Assembly: GCA_035477115.1 (NCBI GenBank)
Contig: DATIKW010000022.1
Location: 62,001 to 126,000, forward strand
Reading direction: 5' to 3'
DNA: 64,000 bases
Source: UBA995 sp035477115
GTDB lineage: Bacteria; Bacillota; Sulfobacillia; UBA995
Shown: in pieces, positions 41,048-50,034 of the stretch
Numbering within the stretch: position 1 is the stretch's first letter
Layout of the letters: the number at the start of each line of letters is the position of its first letter
Made by a program: the position numbers and the translations under genes
Notes under the pieces: generated by a model
Databases searched by the model: none
What the model saw: only the letters and a program-made list of their open reading frames with translations
What the model was told of the DNA's origin: nothing

Positions 41048-43099
41048 ATGAAGCCAAAAGACGGGACCATCGTCCTCGATGGGCGCATGGTGCCGATCGG
41101 CGACCATGTCAACCTCCTGGACCTGATCCGGGGGAGCGGCATTGACCTGCCGACCTTCTGCTACCATAGCGACCTCAGCGTGTACGGGGCGTGCCGGTTG
41201 TGCATCGTCGAAGTGGCCGGCCGCGGCATCGTGACCAGTTGCACTACCAAACCGGAACCCGGCATGGTGGTGTCCACCCGGAGCGCGGAATTGCGCAACA
41301 TAAGGAAGCTGACCGCAGAACTGCTGCTGGCCAACCATGATCTGAGCTGTCCCACCTGTACTCGAGCCGGGTCCTGCCAGCTAAGGCGCCTGGCTGAACG
41401 TATGGGGATCGACCGGATACGGTTCCGCCGGCGACAAGAGCGGTTGCCGCTGGATCAGAGCAGCATAGCGTTGGTACGCGACCCGAACAAGTGCGTGCTG
41501 TGCGGCGACTGCGTCCGGGTATGCCGGGAAGTCCAGGGGATTGGTGTGCTCGACTTCGCTAACCGCGGCTCCAAGGTCCAGGTCACCCCGGCCTTCGGCC
41601 AGGGACTGGGCGAGGTGGAGTGCGTGCATTGCGGCCAGTGTGTCAACGTGTGCCCCACCGGAGCCCTGGCCGCCCGCAGCCAGGTCAATGAAGTCTGGGC
41701 AGCCATCCATGATCCGGAGTTGACGGTCGTGGCCCAGGTTGCGCCGGCGGTCCGGGTGGGCATCGGCGAGGCATTCGGACTGCCGCCGGGGGAGAGCCAC
41801 ATCGGCCAAACGGTAGCCGCCCTGCGCGCCATGGGCTTTGACCGGGTATATGACACGGGTTTCGGTGCCGACCTCACCGTACTCGAAGAGGGCACCGAGT
41901 TCGTCCGGCGCTACCGGTCGGGACGGGATCTGCCGCTGTTCACCAGCTGTTGTCCGGCATGGGTCAAGCTGGTGGAGCAGTGGTACCCGCAACTCCTGGG
42001 CAACCTGAGTACCTGCCGGAGTCCCCAGCAGGCACTGGGGAGGCTGGTCAAGCGGGAACTGCCCCGGGAAATCGGCGTAGCTCAGGACAAGATCTTCATG
42101 GTGAGCATCATGCCGTGCACGGCCAAGAAATTCGAGGCCAGTCGGTCGGAGATGGCCACCGATGGCCGGCCGGATGTGGACGCGGTCATCACCGTGCCGG
42201 AACTGGTGCAGATGATCGCCGAGTGCGGCCTGGACTTCGCCGGACTGGAACCGGACCGCATGGACCTGCCCTACGGGTTCAAGAGCGGCGCCGGGGTCTT
42301 GTTCGGCACCACCGGCGGGGTGACCGAGGCGGTGCTGCGTTATGCCGCGGAAGTTATGGGCAAGCCCCTCGGGCGCCCGCCCGGCTTCCACGAGGTCCGG
42401 GGCATGGAGCGGTTGCGGGAAGCTGAGGTGGAACTGGGCGACGGCAAGTTACGCCTCGCCGTGGTGCACGGACTGGCGGCGGCGCAGAAGCTCGTCGAGG
42501 ACGTGCTGGCAGGGAGACGAAAGTACGATCTGGTAGAGGTCATGGCCTGTCCAGGCGGCTGCGTGGGCGGTGCCGGCCAGCCGCCCGCGAGGACTCCTTC
42601 GGTTCGGGCGGCGCGGCAGGCATCCATCTACCAGAGCGACACCATGCTGCAGATGCACAACAGTCAAGACAACCCCTACCTACAGCGGGTGTATGCCGAT
42701 ACCCTGGGCGAACCGGGCAGCTCCGCCGCCCATGACCTGCTGCACACGCATTACCATCCCCGGCGGCGCACGGGCGCGGTCGAGGTCGAGATTACCGGTG
42801 CGACCGAGCCCTCGACCCGGGCAGTGCGGGTGGAAGTGTGCGTCGGCACCAACTGCCACCTCCGGGGCAGCCACGACCTGTTACACCGGCTGATCGATCA
42901 GGTGAATGAACGCGGATGGGGCCACCTCGTCGACATTGCCGCCACCTTCTGCAACGAGGTGTGCGAGCGGGGGCCGGCGGTCAGGATCGACGATGAGCTG
43001 TACGAGGGCTGTACCCTGGAGATGGTCCTCGACCGCCTGGAGCGTGCGATAGCGGCCGAGGGAACTCCCGTGGTGGCCTCGGAGATGAGGGGGCAGTAG
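41048..43099 (+). CDS. hydA: Bifurcating [FeFe] hydrogenase catalytic subunit HydA
   Basis: This protein of about 684 residues has domains in order. A plant-type [2Fe-2S] domain uses C39, C50, C53 and C66, and a His-Cys3 [4Fe-4S] domain uses H98, C102, C105 and C111. Two [4Fe-4S] motifs (CVLCGDCVRVC, CVHCGQCVNVC) precede the H-cluster domain. That domain has L1 TSCCPAW (about 300-306), L2 MPCTAKKFE (about 356) and L3 EVMACPGGCVGG (C502, C506). A C-terminal thioredoxin-like [2Fe-2S] domain has CVGTNC and CNEVC. The proton-relay cysteine in L1 is present, so catalysis is expected. A GTG one codon upstream is an alternative start. It reduces protons in the HydABC complex and needs HydEFG maturases, not in this window. 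Confidence 0.96.
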   Translation: MKPKDGTIVLDGRMVPIGDHVNLLDLIRGSGIDLPTFCYHSDLSVYGACRLCIVEVAGRGIVTSCTTKPEPGMVVSTRSAELRNIRKLTAELLLANHDLSCPTCTRAGSCQLRRLAERMGIDRIRFRRRQERLPLDQSSIALVRDPNKCVLCGDCVRVCREVQGIGVLDFANRGSKVQVTPAFGQGLGEVECVHCGQCVNVCPTGALAARSQVNEVWAAIHDPELTVVAQVAPAVRVGIGEAFGLPPGESHIGQTVAALRAMGFDRVYDTGFGADLTVLEEGTEFVRRYRSGRDLPLFTSCCPAWVKLVEQWYPQLLGNLSTCRSPQQALGRLVKRELPREIGVAQDKIFMVSIMPCTAKKFEASRSEMATDGRPDVDAVITVPELVQMIAECGLDFAGLEPDRMDLPYGFKSGAGVLFGTTGGVTEAVLRYAAEVMGKPLGRPPGFHEVRGMERLREAEVELGDGKLRLAVVHGLAAAQKLVEDVLAGRRKYDLVEVMACPGGCVGGAGQPPARTPSVRAARQASIYQSDTMLQMHNSQDNPYLQRVYADTLGEPGSSAAHDLLHTHYHPRRRTGAVEVEITGATEPSTRAVRVEVCVGTNCHLRGSHDLLHRLIDQVNERGWGHLVDIAATFCNEVCERGPAVRIDDELYEGCTLEMVLDRLERAIAAEGTPVVASEMRGQ

Positions 43100-43100
43100 C

Positions 43101-44861
43101 TTGACCGCTGACCGATCTCCGGCGGGCCAGCCCGGCGGGGAGATACTCTGGACCAATGCGGCGCGATGCCGGGACTGCAACCGGTGCGTGACTTCGTGCC
43201 CGGTCAAGGCCGTTCGCAAGCAGGGCGGCCAGGCGCAAGTCATGGCGGACCGGTGCATCTTGTGCGGGCGCTGCGTGCTCGAGTGCCCGCAGGGCGCGAA
43301 GTCCTATCGTGACGAGACGGAGGTCGCGCAGGCGTTGATCGCCTCGGGGATCCCGGTGATCGCCTCGGTGGCGCCGAGCTATCCGGCCGCTTTCTCCCCC
43401 GCGGAGAGCAGGGCGCTGCCCTCGGTCCTGCGGCAGCTCGGGTTCCGATCGGTCACGGAGACGGCGGTCGGCGCCGATCTGGTAGCCCGGGCGTGTGCGG
43501 ATCTGGTGAGCGCTCGCCCGGAAGGGGTCTACCTGGCCAGTGCCTGTCCAGCCGTCGCGGAGTACGTCCGGCGCTTCCAGCCGGGAGCGGCAGCGGCGCT
43601 GCTCGAGGTAGTATCGCCCATGATCGCCCACGCCCGCTTCCTGAAGAGCGTGCACGGCGAGCAGGCTGCAGTCGTCTTCATCGGCCCGTGCATCGCCAAG
43701 AAAGCGGAGGCCGCTGCGGAAGGTGAAAGGCGGACCGTCGCGGCCGTCCTGACCTTCGAGGAACTGCGGCTATGGGCCGCGCGGCAGGCGATCGATTTCG
43801 ACCAGGCGGAACCGAGCGGTTTCGATGACGCGCTGCCGGGCAAGGGGCGCCACTTCCCCCTGGGGGGTGGACTCGCCCATGCGGCCGGGTGGCCGACCGA
43901 CCGGCTGGCCCGCCAGATGCTGGCGGTGACCGGTCCAGAAGCGGTGAGAGAAGCCGTCGAGTACCTGCAGAAGGTGAGCGAGACGGCGATCGTGGAGGCC
44001 CTGATGTGCCCGGGCGGATGCCTGGGGGGTGTGGGCATGCCGCGGGGCTACGGCCGGCTGCAGGCTCGCCACGCTTTCATGAAAGCCCTGTCAAGCACCG
44101 CGGACTACGGCGACTTCCGGCGAGGGCCGGCCGCGGCACCGGTACCCGTTGACCTTCGGACCGAGTACTTACCTGAAGCCGCGGTCGAGCCCGCTTTCGA
44201 GGAGGCGGCCATCCGCCAGGTATTGGCCCGTACCGGCAAGCTCGAGCCGGCTGACGAGTTGAACTGCCGGGCATGCGGCTATGCCACCTGCCGGGAGAAG
44301 GCCGTCGCGGTGCTACGCGGCATGGCGGAAGTGGACATGTGCATCCCTTTCATGCGGCGATACGCGGAGTTGCAGAGCGACGCCATCGTTCAGAACAGCC
44401 CCAACGCCATCGTCATCCTGGATCGCGACCTGCGGATCCTGCGGGTCAACACCCAGTTTTGCCGGTTGTTCCTCACCTCCGAGGGGTGCCATGGCAAGCA
44501 CATCAGCTACTTCTTGGACGCCGAACCCTTCCGGCGGGTGCTGGCCGGAGAGGTCGATCTCTACGACGAGACGGTCCATCACACGGCGTACAGCCTGGTG
44601 TGCCAGCAACTCGTGTATCGGGTGGGCAGCGAGGAGTCCACGGAGGTCGTGGGGATCCTCGTAAACCTCACCCGGAGCAAGCGCCAGGAAGCCGAACTCG
44701 ACCTCCTGCGCCGGGAGGCGCTCGAGCGGGCGGAGAACGTCATCGACAACCAGGTGCACATCGCTCAAGAAGTGGCCAAGCTGCTCGGTAAGTCGGCCGC
44801 GGAGACCCGGGCCACGCTGGCGCGGCTGACCGAACTGGTCCGGCGCAAGGAAGGGGACTGA
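43101..44861 (+). CDS. Sensory [FeFe] hydrogenase-like protein with PAS domain
   Basis: This 586-residue protein has two N-terminal [4Fe-4S] motifs (CRDCNRCVTSCP, CILCGRCVLECP) and a hydrogenase large-subunit domain. L1 is SACPAV (about 147-152), L2 is GPCIAKKAE (C197), and L3 is EALMCPGGCLGG (C303, C307). The L1 proton-relay Cys is replaced by Ala148 while the cluster ligand is kept, as in sensory [FeFe] hydrogenases. An extra four-cysteine region (ELNCRACGYATC to DMC, about residues 390-412) and a PAS domain (about 430-530) follow. TTG at 43101 lies behind GAGGGGG, directly after hydA. It likely senses H2 or redox state and signals to the phosphatase encoded next. Confidence 0.88.
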   Translation: MTADRSPAGQPGGEILWTNAARCRDCNRCVTSCPVKAVRKQGGQAQVMADRCILCGRCVLECPQGAKSYRDETEVAQALIASGIPVIASVAPSYPAAFSPAESRALPSVLRQLGFRSVTETAVGADLVARACADLVSARPEGVYLASACPAVAEYVRRFQPGAAAALLEVVSPMIAHARFLKSVHGEQAAVVFIGPCIAKKAEAAAEGERRTVAAVLTFEELRLWAARQAIDFDQAEPSGFDDALPGKGRHFPLGGGLAHAAGWPTDRLARQMLAVTGPEAVREAVEYLQKVSETAIVEALMCPGGCLGGVGMPRGYGRLQARHAFMKALSSTADYGDFRRGPAAAPVPVDLRTEYLPEAAVEPAFEEAAIRQVLARTGKLEPADELNCRACGYATCREKAVAVLRGMAEVDMCIPFMRRYAELQSDAIVQNSPNAIVILDRDLRILRVNTQFCRLFLTSEGCHGKHISYFLDAEPFRRVLAGEVDLYDETVHHTAYSLVCQQLVYRVGSEESTEVVGILVNLTRSKRQEAELDLLRREALERAENVIDNQVHIAQEVAKLLGKSAAETRATLARLTELVRRKEGD

Positions 44862-46003
44862 TGGCTCACCTCTTCGTGGAAGAGGTCCACCGCCAACTGC
44901 CCAAGGAGGGGCATCGCCACTCGGGGGACGTGGTCCGCGTCGAGCGCCTCCCCGAGTTCACCCTCGCCATCCTGGCGGACGGGATGGGGTCGGGAATTGC
45001 GGCGAATGTTGCGGCCACGCTGGTTTCCGAGTATCTGGTCGCTCTGGTCGCCACCGGGTGCACCCTGGCGGAGGCTATCCGGGTGCAGATGCGGGCCTTG
45101 CGGGCGGCCCGGTTGGGCGGGGGCCCCTGGGCGGCGTTCACCGCCGTCCAGATCCGCCCGGACGGAGCGATCCTGGTATTCAGCTACGAGTCTCCAGCGC
45201 CGCTGGTCATCGGCAGCAAGGGTGTGGAGACGACAAACGTGGTGCCGCGCTACGTAGAGGGCGAAGTGGTCGGGGAACTCGAAAACCACCTCCGGCCGGG
45301 CGAGTCGCTGCTGGTGGTCAGCGATGGTATCACCCAGGCGGGACTGGGACGGGGCCTGGCCCGGGGCTGGGGGGAGGCTGGCTTGCAGCGTTTTCTGACC
45401 CGATCCCGGCTTGACCACCCCGGTGCCGCCCTGCGCGCCCCCGATGCCGTGGTGGCCGAGGCCCGGGTCATCTCCCAGGACCGTCCGGCCGACGACCTCA
45501 CCGCCATGCTGCTGTTACTGCGCCGCCCCCGCGTATTGCAGGTGCTGACCGGCCCTCCCGCCCGCCGCGAGGATACGACGCGCGCCATCACGGACTTTCT
45601 GGCGGCGGAGGGGACGCGGGCGGTATGCGGCGGCACCACCTCCATGCTGGTTGCGAGGCACCTGGGGGTCGAGGCCCAGGTGCATCCGGGGCGTCCCGGC
45701 GCGCCCGCGCACTACCAGATCGAGGGGATCGACCTGGCTTGCGAGGGGACGATCACCCTGAACCGGGCCAACAACGTGTACGACCAGCCCGAGCTGGCTG
45801 GGGAAGCGGGCTTCGGCGCCGAACGGCTGCTCGAGCTGTTCGCGCATGCCGACGAGGTGCACTTCCGGGTAGGCAAGGCGGAGAATCCCGCCCATCTCAC
45901 CACCCTCAAACCTGCGGGCATGCTGGGCCGCGATGCGGTTGTCGCCGCCTTGGCGGAGAAGCTGCGCCGGGCCGGCAAACTGGTGACCATCCGCGAACTC
46001 TGA
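44861..46003 (+). CDS. PP2C/SpoIIE-type protein phosphatase
   Basis: This 380-residue protein has a SpoIIE-like PP2C domain with metal-binding aspartates in LADGMGSG near residue 40 and VSDGI near residue 152, ending DRPADDLTAMLLLL. A C-terminal domain of about 170 residues of unclear function follows. The ATG overlaps the stop of the sensory hydrogenase gene (TGATG), so the two proteins are made together and probably act as a pair. Such phosphatase/sensory hydrogenase pairs occur in Clostridia. The target protein is not known. Confidence 0.86.
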   Translation: MAHLFVEEVHRQLPKEGHRHSGDVVRVERLPEFTLAILADGMGSGIAANVAATLVSEYLVALVATGCTLAEAIRVQMRALRAARLGGGPWAAFTAVQIRPDGAILVFSYESPAPLVIGSKGVETTNVVPRYVEGEVVGELENHLRPGESLLVVSDGITQAGLGRGLARGWGEAGLQRFLTRSRLDHPGAALRAPDAVVAEARVISQDRPADDLTAMLLLLRRPRVLQVLTGPPARREDTTRAITDFLAAEGTRAVCGGTTSMLVARHLGVEAQVHPGRPGAPAHYQIEGIDLACEGTITLNRANNVYDQPELAGEAGFGAERLLELFAHADEVHFRVGKAENPAHLTTLKPAGMLGRDAVVAALAEKLRRAGKLVTIREL

Positions 46004-46086
46004 AGCACGGCCATCAGGACGGGTAGGATACTACGATGCAGACGTAGAACTGCCTTGCAGCGGCTTGCGGAGGAAGGGGCGGGGCG

Positions 46087-46665
46087 GTGGGTGGTACTCG
46101 GGAGCCGATCGACCTGGATGCCATCCGGCGGGACACCGAACGGGCGGCGCGGCAGTTGCTCGACATGGCGCGGCTGCGGCCGGGCGAGATCTTGATCGTG
46201 GGCTGCAGCACCAGCGAGATCCGGGGGGAGCGAATCGGCACCGCTTCCAGCCACGAGGTGGCGGAAGCGGTGTATGCCGGGCTCGGGCCCGTGGTCAAGG
46301 AACACGCGATATTCCTGGCCGTCCAGTGTTGCGAGCATCTCAACCGGGCGCTGGTCGTGGAGCGGGCTTGCGCCGAACGTTATGGCCTGGAGATCGTATC
46401 GGTGCTGCCCCACTTGAAGGCGGGAGGGGCGCTCGCCACCCTGGCCATGGAGCTAACGGCCGACGCGGTGGTCGTTGAGGTCATCGCCGCTCACGCCGGC
46501 ATCGATATCGGCGACACCTTCATCGGCATGCACCTGCGGCGGGTGGCGGTTCCCGTACGCAGCGATATCCGCTCGATCGGGCAGGCCCGTCTGACCATGG
46601 CCCGGACCCGACCGCGTTACATCGGCGGCGAGCGGGCCAAACACGGTCCCGACCAGGGCAAGTAG
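46087..46665 (+). CDS. YwlG/UPF0340 (DUF436) family protein
   Basis: This 192-residue protein matches the TIGR01440/UPF0340 pattern with GCSTSEIRGERIGTASS near residue 40, AVQCCEHLNRALVVER, and a C-terminal DTFIGMHLRRVAVPVR followed by a TRPRYIGG end. The family is common in Bacillota and its biochemical role is not established. It starts with GTG behind GGAAGGGG, 83 bases after the phosphatase gene, and may belong to the same transcript. No metal or signal motif stands out. Confidence 0.87.
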   Translation: MGGTREPIDLDAIRRDTERAARQLLDMARLRPGEILIVGCSTSEIRGERIGTASSHEVAEAVYAGLGPVVKEHAIFLAVQCCEHLNRALVVERACAERYGLEIVSVLPHLKAGGALATLAMELTADAVVVEVIAAHAGIDIGDTFIGMHLRRVAVPVRSDIRSIGQARLTMARTRPRYIGGERAKHGPDQGK

Positions 46666-46712
46666 GGCGGACCTTCATGCCCCTCCCGGCACACCACGAA
46701 ACGTGAGGCCCA

Positions 46713-46777
46713 TTCGGATGTAGGGGCGGGTCGAGAGCAGTTCGGATGTAGGGGCGGGTTCGGAACCCGCCCCTACC
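46713..46777. repeat. Intergenic palindromic repeat, copy 6, with a partial tandem copy
   Basis: A full palindrome (46748-46777, arms GTAGGGGCGGGTTC and GAACCCGCCCCTAC) is preceded by a direct repeat. TTCGGATGTAGGGGCGGGT occurs at 46713-46731 and again at 46741-46759. The first copy stops abruptly in the middle of the palindrome. Confidence 0.88.
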
Positions 46778-46844
46778 AGGGCAGTAACCGCGACCGTGAC
46801 CGCATTCTTGCTGTTACAGATTACTTGCGCAAGGGGTGAGTTTC

Positions 46845-47066
46845 GTGCAGGAACGCAAGCTGGAGCTGAAGGTTTCCGGCATGCGCTGCGGGGGATGCGT
46901 GGCCGCGGTGAAAGCCGCCGTCGGGCGGGTGCCCGGGGTGACCCGGGTCGAGGTGGACCTCGCGACCGGCAAAGTCACCGTATGGGGCGACGCCGCGGGG
47001 GATGCCATCGCCGCGGCGGTAGCGGGCGCGGGGTACCAGGCGGAGGTTGTACCTCCGGAGGCCTAG
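46845..47066 (+). CDS. Heavy-metal-associated (HMA) domain protein, CopZ-like
   Basis: This 73-residue protein is a single HMA domain with the metal-binding motif GMRCGGC near residue 12 and the usual beta-alpha-beta pattern (KVTVWGDAAGDAIAAAVAGAGYQAEVV). It probably chaperones Cu(I) or a similar soft metal in the cytoplasm. No P-type ATPase or CsoR is adjacent. I prefer the GTG at 46845 because AGGGG lies 8 bases before it; the GTG at 46836 would overlap that ribosome site. Confidence 0.86.
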   Translation: MQERKLELKVSGMRCGGCVAAVKAAVGRVPGVTRVEVDLATGKVTVWGDAAGDAIAAAVAGAGYQAEVVPPEA

Positions 47067-47120
47067 CCGGCCGGGCGGCGGGCGGTAGCGATTACGCGGA
47101 GGGCGGCATGACCGCTCGTC

Positions 47121-47708
47121 TCAAAGCCCGCGGATGAGGGCCTCCCCCAGGTCGCGCGCCTGGCGCAGCGCGTCCGCATGGCTGCGGATGGCTCCCCGGG
47201 CGTCCACGCCCCGGACCAGCAGTTCTTCGCGATACTCGACATCCAGGGTGTCGAACCAGATGCGCATGGTCTGGCGGCAGCCCTGGAAGAGCCGGTCGCC
47301 CCGCGTCGCGCCCACGGCGATGAAGGCACCCCGGCGGAGCGGCCGGGCAGGGCACGCGCCCGGGCGCTGCTTCCGGTTCCAGAACAACTGGCAGCGGTCG
47401 ATGACCGCCTTGAGTTGCGAACTCAGCGCCAGGAAGAACACGGGGGATGCCACCAGCAGGATGTCGGCCGCGTCGAGCTTCGGATAGAGTTCCTGCATGT
47501 CGTCATCCAGGGGACATGGCCCGTGCTTGCAGGCATCGCAGGCCCGGCAGCCCCGGACCTCGAGTTCCGCCAGGACAATCTTGTCGGCCTTGCCGGCTCC
47601 GGCGGCGGCCATCGCCTCGTCCAGCAGGATTTCCGTGTTGCCATGCCGGCGCGGGCTGCCGGCCAGGGCCATCAGCCGCGGGCGGTAAGGCGAGATCGAC
47701 TCGACCAT
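47121..47708 (-). CDS. Flavodoxin-like NADPH-dependent FMN reductase / iron-sulfur flavoprotein
   Basis: This 195-residue protein has the flavodoxin-like fold with the FMN phosphate loop ALAGSPRRHGNTEILLDEA near the N-terminus. A compact four-cysteine motif CRACDACKHGPC at about residues 54-65 typifies the iron-sulfur flavoprotein group of anaerobes. ASPVFFLALSSQLKAVIDR is the second FMN contact. The expected role is reduction of quinones, O2 or other acceptors. It is divergent from the membrane protease gene. The longer upstream frame lacks coding character. Confidence 0.85.
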   Translation of the reverse strand: MVESISPYRPRLMALAGSPRRHGNTEILLDEAMAAAGAGKADKIVLAELEVRGCRACDACKHGPCPLDDDMQELYPKLDAADILLVASPVFFLALSSQLKAVIDRCQLFWNRKQRPGACPARPLRRGAFIAVGATRGDRLFQGCRQTMRIWFDTLDVEYREELLVRGVDARGAIRSHADALRQARDLGEALIRGL

Positions 47709-47886
47709 GCTCCTGGTCTCCTTTCCAGCGACGCGGTCGATGAACCGGCCTGCCCCATTGCGATTCCCCGAGGATGCCGGCTTTCCTCCCGATGCCATGT
47801 ATGATAGTCGGCCCCGATTTCGCGCGCCCGGTCGCCGAATTTTGGGCAGGCCCCGGGCGCGAGGAATGGGCGGCCTCCGCGGGGAA

Positions 47887-47947
47887 GGTAGGGACGGGTT
47901 CTCCTGATCCCCGAGCGGCAGGAGCGGGTTCCGAACCCGGCCCTGCC
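47887..47947. repeat. Intergenic palindromic repeat, copy 7 (diverged, with a half copy)
   Basis: A half copy (GGTAGGGACGGGTTC, 47887-47901) is followed by a diverged full copy at 47918-47947 with arms CAGGAGCGGGTTC and GAACCCGGCCCTG. It lies between the divergent flavoprotein and SDH-protease genes. The rest of that 261-base gap shows nothing recognisable. Confidence 0.8.
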
Positions 47948-47969
47948 AATCACCAAGGAGGCAAGCGAT

Positions 47970-48806
47970 ATGTTCCAGTGGCTGTGGGTGGTCCTCATCC
48001 TGTTCACCCTGATGCCGGTACTGCGGCAACGAATGCTCCAGGTCGAACGCATGCGGATGATGCGGCAGCTTGAAAGGAAACGGGGGTCGCGCTTCATCAG
48101 CATGATCCATCGCCAGGAAGCGCTCGCCTTCTTGGGCGTGCCCCTGTCCCGGTACATCGACATCGAGGACTCGGAACAGGTCCTCCGGGCCATCCGGCTG
48201 ACGCCGCCCGACATGCCCATCGACATCCTCCTGCATACGCCGGGGGGCCTGGTGCTGGCGGCGGAGCAGATCGCCCGGGCCCTGAACCGCCATCCCGCGA
48301 AGGTGACGGTGTTCATCCCCCACTACGCCATGTCCGGGGGGACGCTCATCGCCCTGGCGGCCGACGAAATCGCCATGGATGCCAACGCGGTGATGGGCCC
48401 GCTCGATCCCCAGATCGGCAAGTACCCGGCAGTGTCCATCCTCAAGGCGGTCCGGCGCAAGCCCCCCCAGGAGGTCAACGACGAGACGATGATCCTGGCG
48501 GACATCGCGGAGAAGGCCGTGCGCCAGGTCAAACGGACTGTGCTGGAGATCGCCACCGATCCTCTGGATGCGGCGCAGGCTGAAACCCTGGCCGACTACC
48601 TGACCGAGGGCTACTGGACCCACGACTACCCCATCACCTGCGAGGAGTTGACCCGGCTAGGGCTCCCGGTTTGCGATCGGCTGCCGGACGAGATCTACAC
48701 CTTGATGGACTACTACCCGCAACCCCCCGGCCGCCGCCCTTCCATCCAGTATATCCCGCTCCCCTACACGCCGGAGGGGCCGTTGGGACCGCGTCGTTCC
48801 CCTTGA
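47970..48806 (+). CDS. SDH-type membrane-anchored serine protease (ClpP/SppA-like)
   Basis: This 278-residue protein has one N-terminal membrane helix (MFQWLWVVLILFTLMPVL) and a cytoplasmic ClpP/crotonase-fold domain. That domain contains IDILLHTPGGLVLAAEQIARAL and the nucleophile segment HYAMSGGTLIALAADEI; the Ser after Met is the likely catalytic residue. It then has MDANAVMGPLDPQIG. This pattern is the serine dehydrogenase proteinase (SDH) family, and a role in membrane protein quality control is likely. GGAGG precedes the ATG closely. It precedes the lysine cluster by 114 bases. Confidence 0.88.
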   Translation: MFQWLWVVLILFTLMPVLRQRMLQVERMRMMRQLERKRGSRFISMIHRQEALAFLGVPLSRYIDIEDSEQVLRAIRLTPPDMPIDILLHTPGGLVLAAEQIARALNRHPAKVTVFIPHYAMSGGTLIALAADEIAMDANAVMGPLDPQIGKYPAVSILKAVRRKPPQEVNDETMILADIAEKAVRQVKRTVLEIATDPLDAAQAETLADYLTEGYWTHDYPITCEELTRLGLPVCDRLPDEIYTLMDYYPQPPGRRPSIQYIPLPYTPEGPLGPRRSP

Positions 48807-48920
48807 CCGGGCGAGTTGACCGTGCTGGGCATCCTTCTTGCATAAACCGGGCGCAGGCAGGCGAGCGGGGAGGCTTGCGGCTGTCCCGTGCCTGCTCTCG
48901 AGACCGAGGAGGTATGCAGG

Positions 48921-49991
48921 TTGACGAAAGCGGTAAAGACGTGCCCCTACGGCAGCCACCGCAGCCTTGAGCCCCAGGGTTCGCTGCCCCAGCCGGCCTG
49001 GCGCATCGACAATACGCCGGTCATCGGCGATGATGAACTCCTGATCCGCGTGGATACCCTCAATGTGGATGCCGCCAGCTTCACTCAGCTCGAGAGGGCG
49101 GCGGAAGAGGAGGCAGCCCGGTCGGGCGGGACGATACCCGAGCGTATGGCCGAGGCCATCCTGGACATCGTCGCGCGGCGCGGCAAGCTCCATAACCCGG
49201 TCACGGGCTCCGGGGGCATGCTGCTGGGTACGGTGGAGGAAGTGGGGAAGGCCCACCCGGCGGCCGCTTCCTTGCGGCCGGGGACCCGGGTCGCCACCCT
49301 GGTATCCCTGTCGCTCACCCCGCTCAAGCTGGAACGGATAAAGGGCATCAACCTCGACCGCGATCAGGTGGAGGTAGAGGGCAAGGCGGTGCTGTTCGCT
49401 TCCGGCATATACGCGGCCATCACCCCCGATCTGCCGGAAACGCTCGCCCTGGCGGTGCTCGACGTGGCGGGCGCGCCGGCCCAGACCGCTCACCTGGTCC
49501 GTCCGGGCAACCGCGTGCTGATCATCGGCGCGGGAGGCAAGTCGGGGCTCCTCTGCCTGCATGAGGCCAGGAAGCGGGCGGGAGTCACCGGCAAGGTATA
49601 CGCCATGGCCCATTCGTCGGCGTCGGCGGAGCGAGCCGCCTCGCTCGGGCTGGCCGATGCCGTGTTCACCGCCGATGCCGGCCGGCCGCTGGAGGCCCTG
49701 GCCGCTTTCCAGCAAGCCGCGGGAGGGCAGGCGGCGGACGTCACCATCAACTGCGTCAACGTCTCCGGCACGGAGATGACCTCGATCATGTGCACCCGGG
49801 ACGGGGGGACGGTGTACTTCTTCAGCATGGCGACCAGCTTCACCGCGGCTGCGCTCGGGGCGGAGGGCATCGGCCGCGACGTGCAGATGATCATCGGCAA
49901 CGGGTATACCCGGGGGCATGACCGCACGGCCCTGGCTTGCCTGCAAGAGAACTCTCGACTGCGGGCTATCTTCGAGGCATGGTTCGTATGA
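48921..49991 (+). CDS. kdd: L-erythro-3,5-diaminohexanoate dehydrogenase
   Basis: This 356-residue dehydrogenase has the conserved start (CPYGSHRSLEPQGSLPQPAWRIDN), a GSGGMLLGTVEEVG stretch and the Rossmann motif LIIGAGGKSGLLCLHEARKRAG near residue 195. It oxidises 3,5-diaminohexanoate to 3-keto-5-aminohexanoate with NAD(P)+ in lysine fermentation. The TTG at 48921 follows GAGGAGG by 8 bases, fixing the start. It is the first gene of the seven-gene cluster. A TTGACC -35-like sequence at 48816 may belong to its promoter, but the -10 is weak. The leader also holds a 7-bp stem, GCAGGCA/TGCCTGC. Confidence 0.92.
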   Translation: MTKAVKTCPYGSHRSLEPQGSLPQPAWRIDNTPVIGDDELLIRVDTLNVDAASFTQLERAAEEEAARSGGTIPERMAEAILDIVARRGKLHNPVTGSGGMLLGTVEEVGKAHPAAASLRPGTRVATLVSLSLTPLKLERIKGINLDRDQVEVEGKAVLFASGIYAAITPDLPETLALAVLDVAGAPAQTAHLVRPGNRVLIIGAGGKSGLLCLHEARKRAGVTGKVYAMAHSSASAERAASLGLADAVFTADAGRPLEALAAFQQAAGGQAADVTINCVNVSGTEMTSIMCTRDGGTVYFFSMATSFTAAALGAEGIGRDVQMIIGNGYTRGHDRTALACLQENSRLRAIFEAWFV

Positions 49992-50034
49992 CCGACCCGG
50001 GGTAGGGAGGCCGGCAGCGGGCGACCTGTACCGC

